Below are positions 7,361-10,383 of a stretch of DNA of 10,383 bases, one piece after another. Source of the stretch: Methanomicrobia archaeon (lineage in GTDB: Archaea; Halobacteriota; Syntropharchaeia; Alkanophagales; Methanospirareceae); assembly GCA_016928455.1 (NCBI GenBank), contig JAFGKP010000051.1:1-10383 (forward strand), given 5' to 3'. Numbering within the stretch: the first letter of the stretch is position 1; every line of letters starts with the position of its first letter. The notes beneath the pieces are model-generated. The model worked only from the letters and a program-made list of their open reading frames with translations, made no database searches and was not told the DNA's origin. The translations under genes and the position numbers were made by a program.

Positions 7361-8362
7361 GTGACATTTTTGTACGCAATGCCACGCTGTAACACGGAAG
7401 CTCTTCATCTCTATCTGATTGGGGAGATTTTTCCCCAACTCGCACCGCCGCCCTATGGGCCTGTAGCAATCCGGCGGCTCATAAGAGAGAAGCCCGTCTA
7501 TCTCTTTCACGAACGGGAGCACGGGATTCGAGTCATCGGTAAGTTCTTCGAATCCGATCATATACCCCGTCACGAGGCGTGGCGATACGCGAAACAGAGC
7601 TATGCTAACTTGAAACACGTGCGTGAGGACTTCGGCATGAACAATGGTATGTATCGGGTCGTCGCGCCACTGGGACTGAAGAGGGAGCTTGCCGCGCTGC
7701 TCGTGACGGAACTGGCTCCGGGCAAGATCCTCGACTATTATATCGCCCGAGCCTGCTATAATGGACAGTCCGAGCGGCTCTTCGAGAAGCTGAGCTACCT
7801 GGCCGGTTTCTTCGCGAAGCTCCACCGGGAGAGTGAGACGCACAGACACGTATCGTCGACGCTCACCCAGCAGTATCTTGACAAGGTGCTGAATTCATTA
7901 CAGCACGGTCCCCTTCAGTCATCAGAAGGGCATGCGATTAGGAAGTACGCAGCACGGTGGTGGGTGGCGAACGAGATTTTCAATGATCGCGAGGTGACCG
8001 TGCACGGTGACGCAACGCCCACGAACTTCTTCTTCGATCATCAGGATGTCGTGGGTATCGACCTGGAGAAGATGAAACAGGCTGATCGCTGCTGGGACTT
8101 AGGGTTCTTAGCGGCCGAATTGAAGCACCATTTCATGTGGCGTCTCAGCGACCGCTGGGCGGCCGAGCCCTTCATCGGCCATTTCCTGTGGGCCTACGCC
8201 GTTACCCTTGGTGATATATCATTTTTCCAGATGATCACGCGAAAGCTACCGCTTTATATGTCTTTGGGCCTTTTGAGAATAGCGAGAAATACCTGGCTGG
8301 ATGAGCCATACCGCTACTTGTTGATACAAGAGGCAAGACGATGTCTAAAATACGGGCTGTGA
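7361..8362 (+). CDS. APH/choline-kinase-fold phosphotransferase
   Basis: A 333-residue soluble kinase expected to move phosphate from a nucleotide to a small molecule; the acceptor is unknown. The N-lobe has RVIGKFFES (about 62-70), whose Lys could be the ATP-binding lysine. The C-lobe has the Brenner motif VHGDATPTN (214-222; Asp217 as base, Asn222) and GIDLEKMK (232-239; Asp234 as the metal-binding Asp), followed by DRCWDLGFLAAEL, typical of aminoglycoside phosphotransferase/choline kinase relatives. An in-frame TAA at 7358-7360 sets the 5' limit, so GTG 7361 is the longest possible start; ATG 7379 is the alternative. The gene overlaps the HAD gene by 22 bases, and the two are surely translated together. 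Next to glucan enzymes, a sugar kinase (for example one acting on glucose or maltose) is a reasonable guess, but nothing in the sequence proves it. Antibiotic resistance is not suggested. Confidence 0.85.
   Translation: MTFLYAMPRCNTEALHLYLIGEIFPQLAPPPYGPVAIRRLIREKPVYLFHEREHGIRVIGKFFESDHIPRHEAWRYAKQSYANLKHVREDFGMNNGMYRVVAPLGLKRELAALLVTELAPGKILDYYIARACYNGQSERLFEKLSYLAGFFAKLHRESETHRHVSSTLTQQYLDKVLNSLQHGPLQSSEGHAIRKYAARWWVANEIFNDREVTVHGDATPTNFFFDHQDVVGIDLEKMKQADRCWDLGFLAAELKHHFMWRLSDRWAAEPFIGHFLWAYAVTLGDISFFQMITRKLPLYMSLGLLRIARNTWLDEPYRYLLIQEARRCLKYGL
8328..8333 (+). promoter_or_regulatory. ribosome-binding site of the HAD gene inside the kinase gene
   Basis: AAGAGG ends 7 bases before the ATG at 8341 and lies inside the kinase coding region. 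It supports that start despite the 22-base overlap. Confidence 0.5.
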
Positions 8363-9054
8363 TCTTCGATTGTTACGGAACCCTGGTTGATATAAAAACA
8401 GACGAAGAGAAGGATGAGGTTTTTAACTATGTCTCCCTCTACCTCCAGTATTACGGTGGAACGATCGATGCGGAGAAATTGAAGTCAACCTATGAGCTTG
8501 AGAAGAAGAAGCTCCTCAGGGACAGTGACGAGCGCTATCCGGAAGTGGATCTCGAGCAGGTGTTTGAGCACATACTGCTTAAGGAAGGCATGTACTGTCC
8601 ATTCCTTGCGGAGTCCTGTTGCAAGCTCCAGCGACTCATCAGCCGCGAGCGTTTCCAGCTCTTTCCCGATACGCTGCCCGTGTTACGGGAGATGAGACGG
8701 GAGGGCTATCCCATGGCACTCGTCTCGGATGCCCAGCGCGTTTTCTGCTGGGAGGAAGGCAGGATCCTGGGGATCAGCCAGTTCTTTGACCACATGATCG
8801 TCTCGACCGATTTCGGTTTCAAGAAGCCTGATCTCCGGCTCTTCGCCGTTGTCTGCGACCTCTTGAGCGTGCAGCCTACAGAAGCCGTGTATATCGGTGA
8901 CAACAACGAGCGAGACGTCAAAGGTCCGAAAGATATTGGTATGCCCGTGCTAATCGTCGACCGTAGTCCCCGGGGGGACCATCAGGGCATCGAGCCGGAC
9001 GCGTATGTCAATGATCTCTGGGAAGCCTGGGATTGGATAAGGAACACAAGATAG
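8341..9054 (+). CDS. HAD-superfamily hydrolase (DxYGT subtype)
   Basis: A 237-residue cytosolic hydrolase with a Rossmannoid HAD core and a helical C1-type cap (about 20-100). Motif I is FDCYGTLVD (9-17): Asp10 is the nucleophile, but the usual second Asp two residues later is Tyr12. Motif II is LVSDAQ (Ser129), motif III is the Lys in FKKPD (161-162), and motif IV is YIGDNNERDV (Asp187, Asp192). The DxYGT pattern is that of 2-haloacid dehalogenases and of some relatives annotated as phosphatases, so the substrate cannot be read from the motifs. Beside a small-molecule kinase, a phosphatase that acts on the same or the next metabolite is attractive as an inference; a dehalogenase is less expected. 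It has its own ribosome-binding site within the end of the kinase gene. No signal peptide or membrane helix is visible. Confidence 0.88.
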   Translation: MSKIRAVIFDCYGTLVDIKTDEEKDEVFNYVSLYLQYYGGTIDAEKLKSTYELEKKKLLRDSDERYPEVDLEQVFEHILLKEGMYCPFLAESCCKLQRLISRERFQLFPDTLPVLREMRREGYPMALVSDAQRVFCWEEGRILGISQFFDHMIVSTDFGFKKPDLRLFAVVCDLLSVQPTEAVYIGDNNERDVKGPKDIGMPVLIVDRSPRGDHQGIEPDAYVNDLWEAWDWIRNTR

Positions 9055-9086
9055 TACCTACGTGACGCTCCTCTCTCACGTGCGTA
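9055..9086. terminator. imperfect hairpin between convergent genes
   Basis: acgtga (9060-9065) and tcacgt (9076-9081) form a 6-bp stem around a 10-base C/T-rich loop, and tac (9055-9057) and gta (9084-9086) extend it past a short mismatch. It fills the 43-base gap between the convergent HAD and stress-protein genes and could end or stabilise messages from both sides. There is no T-run, so a terminator role is tentative. Confidence 0.3.
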
Positions 9087-9097
9087 TTCCGGATCGT

Positions 9098-9550
9098 CTA
9101 CCGCACGAGCAGCACCGAACAAGGCGCGTGACGAACAACATTCTCCGCAACGCTCCCCATGAGCAGGCGATCGAGCCCGGTCCGCCCTTTACTCCCGATG
9201 ATGATCAGATCATTCTCGCGCGCTGCTTTTATGATCTCGTCAGCCGGGTGCCCGTCAACGATCCGCTTGAAGACCTTCACGCCCAACTGCTCACCTTGCT
9301 CTTCGAGCTCATCGAGATATGACCGCCCCTGCTTTTGTATAAGATCATGCAATTGCTCATAGGGCAGCTCCTCAGGGAATCCGTAGAGCGCTGGCAATCC
9401 CGGGATATCAATGACGTGCATCGCGATGACGTCGAGCCCCGTAGCGTGCGCGAGTGCGAACGCCTTATGAGCAGCTTTCTTCGCCACCGCCGAGCCATCC
9501 GTGGGCACGAGAATCCGCTCAAATTCCTTAGCCATTCCTATCTCATCCAT
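9098..9550 (-). CDS. universal stress protein (UspA family), ATP-binding type
   Basis: A 150-residue single-domain cytosolic USP, usually dimeric; its exact task is not known. It begins with the typical strand FERILVPTDGS (10-20; Asp18) and ends with IIIGSKGRTGLDRLLMGSVAENVVRHAPCSVLLVR, read here in two parts: G119-x2-G122-x9-G132-S133 is the ATP-binding signature, and CSVLLVR is the closing strand. It therefore belongs to the ATP-binding (MJ0577-like) branch rather than the non-binding UspA branch. ATG at 9550 is taken as the start; ATG at 9535 (MAKEFERIL) is equally possible and begins nearer the usual family N-terminus. It is convergent with the HAD gene, lies 83 bases downstream of the glycosyltransferase on the same strand, and has its own TATA element. 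Confidence 0.93.
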   Translation of the reverse strand: MDEIGMAKEFERILVPTDGSAVAKKAAHKAFALAHATGLDVIAMHVIDIPGLPALYGFPEELPYEQLHDLIQKQGRSYLDELEEQGEQLGVKVFKRIVDGHPADEIIKAARENDLIIIGSKGRTGLDRLLMGSVAENVVRHAPCSVLLVR

Positions 9551-9588
9551 TCGCGCTTTCGACCCTGTCTTTTACTCTCCCACTCTGC

Positions 9589-9600
9589 GTATTTAAATAC
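9589..9600 (-). promoter_or_regulatory. palindromic TATA box of the universal stress protein gene
   Basis: gtatttaaatac is a perfect 12-bp palindrome and a good archaeal TATA box. Its centre is about 44 bases before the ATG at 9550, giving an expected message start near 9568 and a leader of about 18 bases. It suggests the gene is transcribed separately from the glycosyltransferase. The symmetry means TBP could bind in either direction, with BRE deciding polarity. Confidence 0.55.
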
Positions 9601-9633
9601 TCGACGCTGCGGCTTCATGCAGGGAGCGCGCAA

Positions 9634-10383
9634 TTACACCTGTACGTTCCTGTAGACGCTTACCGTCTTATCCGCGATGCGATCCCAGTCATACTTCTGG
9701 GCGACCAATCGCGAGCCAGCCTCAGCCATTCTCGTCGCTTCACCGGGATTGGCAAAGATGTACTTGATACACCACGCGATCGATTCGGGCGATAGGTACG
9801 CCTTGATACCCGTCTCGTAATTGACGATCAGGTGTACCGCTTCCGTACCAACGATCGGCTTCGCAGCGTCCCATGCTTCCAGAATAACGATACAAAACGG
9901 CTCATTACGGCTCGGGACACAGACGATGTCGCAGGCGTTCATCCACGCAGTCGCGACCTCATCGGGCGCGTAGCCGAGGAACCGGCAGGCGTCACTTACG
10001 CCCAGGTGCGCCGCGCGTCGCTCACACAGGCGTCGCAACTCGCCCTCGCCAATGAAGACGAACTTGACGTCCCACCGCGCTGCCAGGATGCGGGGTATCG
10101 CCTCGACGAGCAAATCCGGGCCTTTCTGATGACTCATGCGCCCGATAAAAAGCACCACGGGCGCTAACGGGTGGATATCGTACTGCTGCTTGATCGAGCC
10201 GGGGTCGAGCGCTCGTCGTATCTTCCCTGCGCGTATCCCGTTGGGTATCAAACTAATCTTGTAATCGGGAATCTGGTAGAGGAACTGGATCTCGTTCTTC
10301 AGGTTCGGCGAGGTGACGACCACCGCGGCCGATTCGTACCCTCCGAGCCATTCACGATGTGAGATCTCGCGGAATTCCCACCA
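9634..10383 (-). CDS. GT4-family glycosyltransferase, 5'-truncated by window edge
   Basis: The C-terminal 249 residues of a retaining nucleotide-sugar glycosyltransferase (GT-B fold); the frame is open to the right edge, and the GTG at 10323 is internal. Visible: the linker strand VVTSPNLKNEI and LIPNGI, the C-terminal Rossmann domain starting VVLFIGRMSHQKGPDLLVEA (Arg and Lys expected to hold the donor phosphates), FIGEGEL, RFLGYAP, then NEPFCIVILEAWDAAKPIVGT with the E-x7-E pair. The usual Gly after EPF is Cys here. The final helix crosses back, ending SRLVAQKYDWDRIADKTVSVY. Such enzymes often accompany archaeal glycogen genes, and the neighbourhood suggests an alpha-glucan or glucoside synthase, but acceptor and donor cannot be read from this half; a cell-surface glycan role is the main alternative. 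Confidence 0.9.
   Translation of the reverse strand, partial: WWEFREISHREWLGGYESAAVVVTSPNLKNEIQFLYQIPDYKISLIPNGIRAGKIRRALDPGSIKQQYDIHPLAPVVLFIGRMSHQKGPDLLVEAIPRILAARWDVKFVFIGEGELRRLCERRAAHLGVSDACRFLGYAPDEVATAWMNACDIVCVPSRNEPFCIVILEAWDAAKPIVGTEAVHLIVNYETGIKAYLSPESIAWCIKYIFANPGEATRMAEAGSRLVAQKYDWDRIADKTVSVYRNVQV

Noticed and set aside
7005..7469. 154-codon open frame on the minus strand across the gap before the kinase gene
   Set aside because: It is antisense to the well-supported ends of the debranching and kinase genes over most of its length, and its translation shows no domain or motif.
7334..7849. 171-codon minus-strand open frame inside the kinase gene
   Set aside because: Fully antisense to the kinase apart from its end; no recognisable family features.
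7361..8362. Aminoglycoside resistance gene
   Set aside because: Only the general kinase fold and Brenner motif are shared; the archaeal carbohydrate context points to a metabolic kinase.

Overview
The window looks like a chromosomal segment from a euryarchaeon, possibly from the methanogen/ANME-related lineages. That placement is inferred, with moderate confidence at domain level and low confidence below it. The support is a cupin-type (archaeal) phosphoglucose isomerase, archaeal-style TATA elements rather than bacterial -35/-10 boxes, a short-family alpha-glucan phosphorylase, and a kinase gene that may be leaderless. No RNA gene, CRISPR array, transposase or phage gene was found, and the coding strands are densely packed.

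Layout, left to right. (1) The 3' part of an alpha-glucan (glycogen) phosphorylase runs in from the left edge and ends at 1315. (2) A 153-base gap holds two small inverted repeats and a weak promoter. (3) A tight plus-strand run spans 1469-7196: a degenerate P-loop ATPase-like protein, two different MscS-type mechanosensitive channels, a cupin phosphoglucose isomerase, and an amylo-1,6-glucosidase-like debranching enzyme. Gaps inside this run are 1, 10, 29 and about 24 bases, so it reads as one operon. (4) A 164-base gap carries a good TATA box in front of a second plus-strand pair (7361-9054): an APH/choline-kinase-fold phosphotransferase overlapping a HAD hydrolase by 22 bases. (5) On the minus strand, convergent with this pair, lie a universal stress protein with its own palindromic TATA box and, upstream of it, the 3' part of a GT4 glycosyltransferase that runs off the right edge.

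How the genes fit together (inference). Phosphorylase releases glucose-1-phosphate from an alpha-glucan, the debranching enzyme removes alpha-1,6 stubs, and phosphoglucose isomerase moves hexose-6-phosphate to and from fructose-6-phosphate. The GT4 enzyme could make the glucan or a related glucoside. The kinase/HAD pair probably handles a phosphorylated small metabolite, perhaps a sugar. Two MscS channels inside this carbohydrate operon suggest a link between stored sugar, soluble osmolytes and turgor. The least explained element is the ATPase-like gene, which has lost the canonical Walker A lysine and sits one base upstream of the first channel gene.
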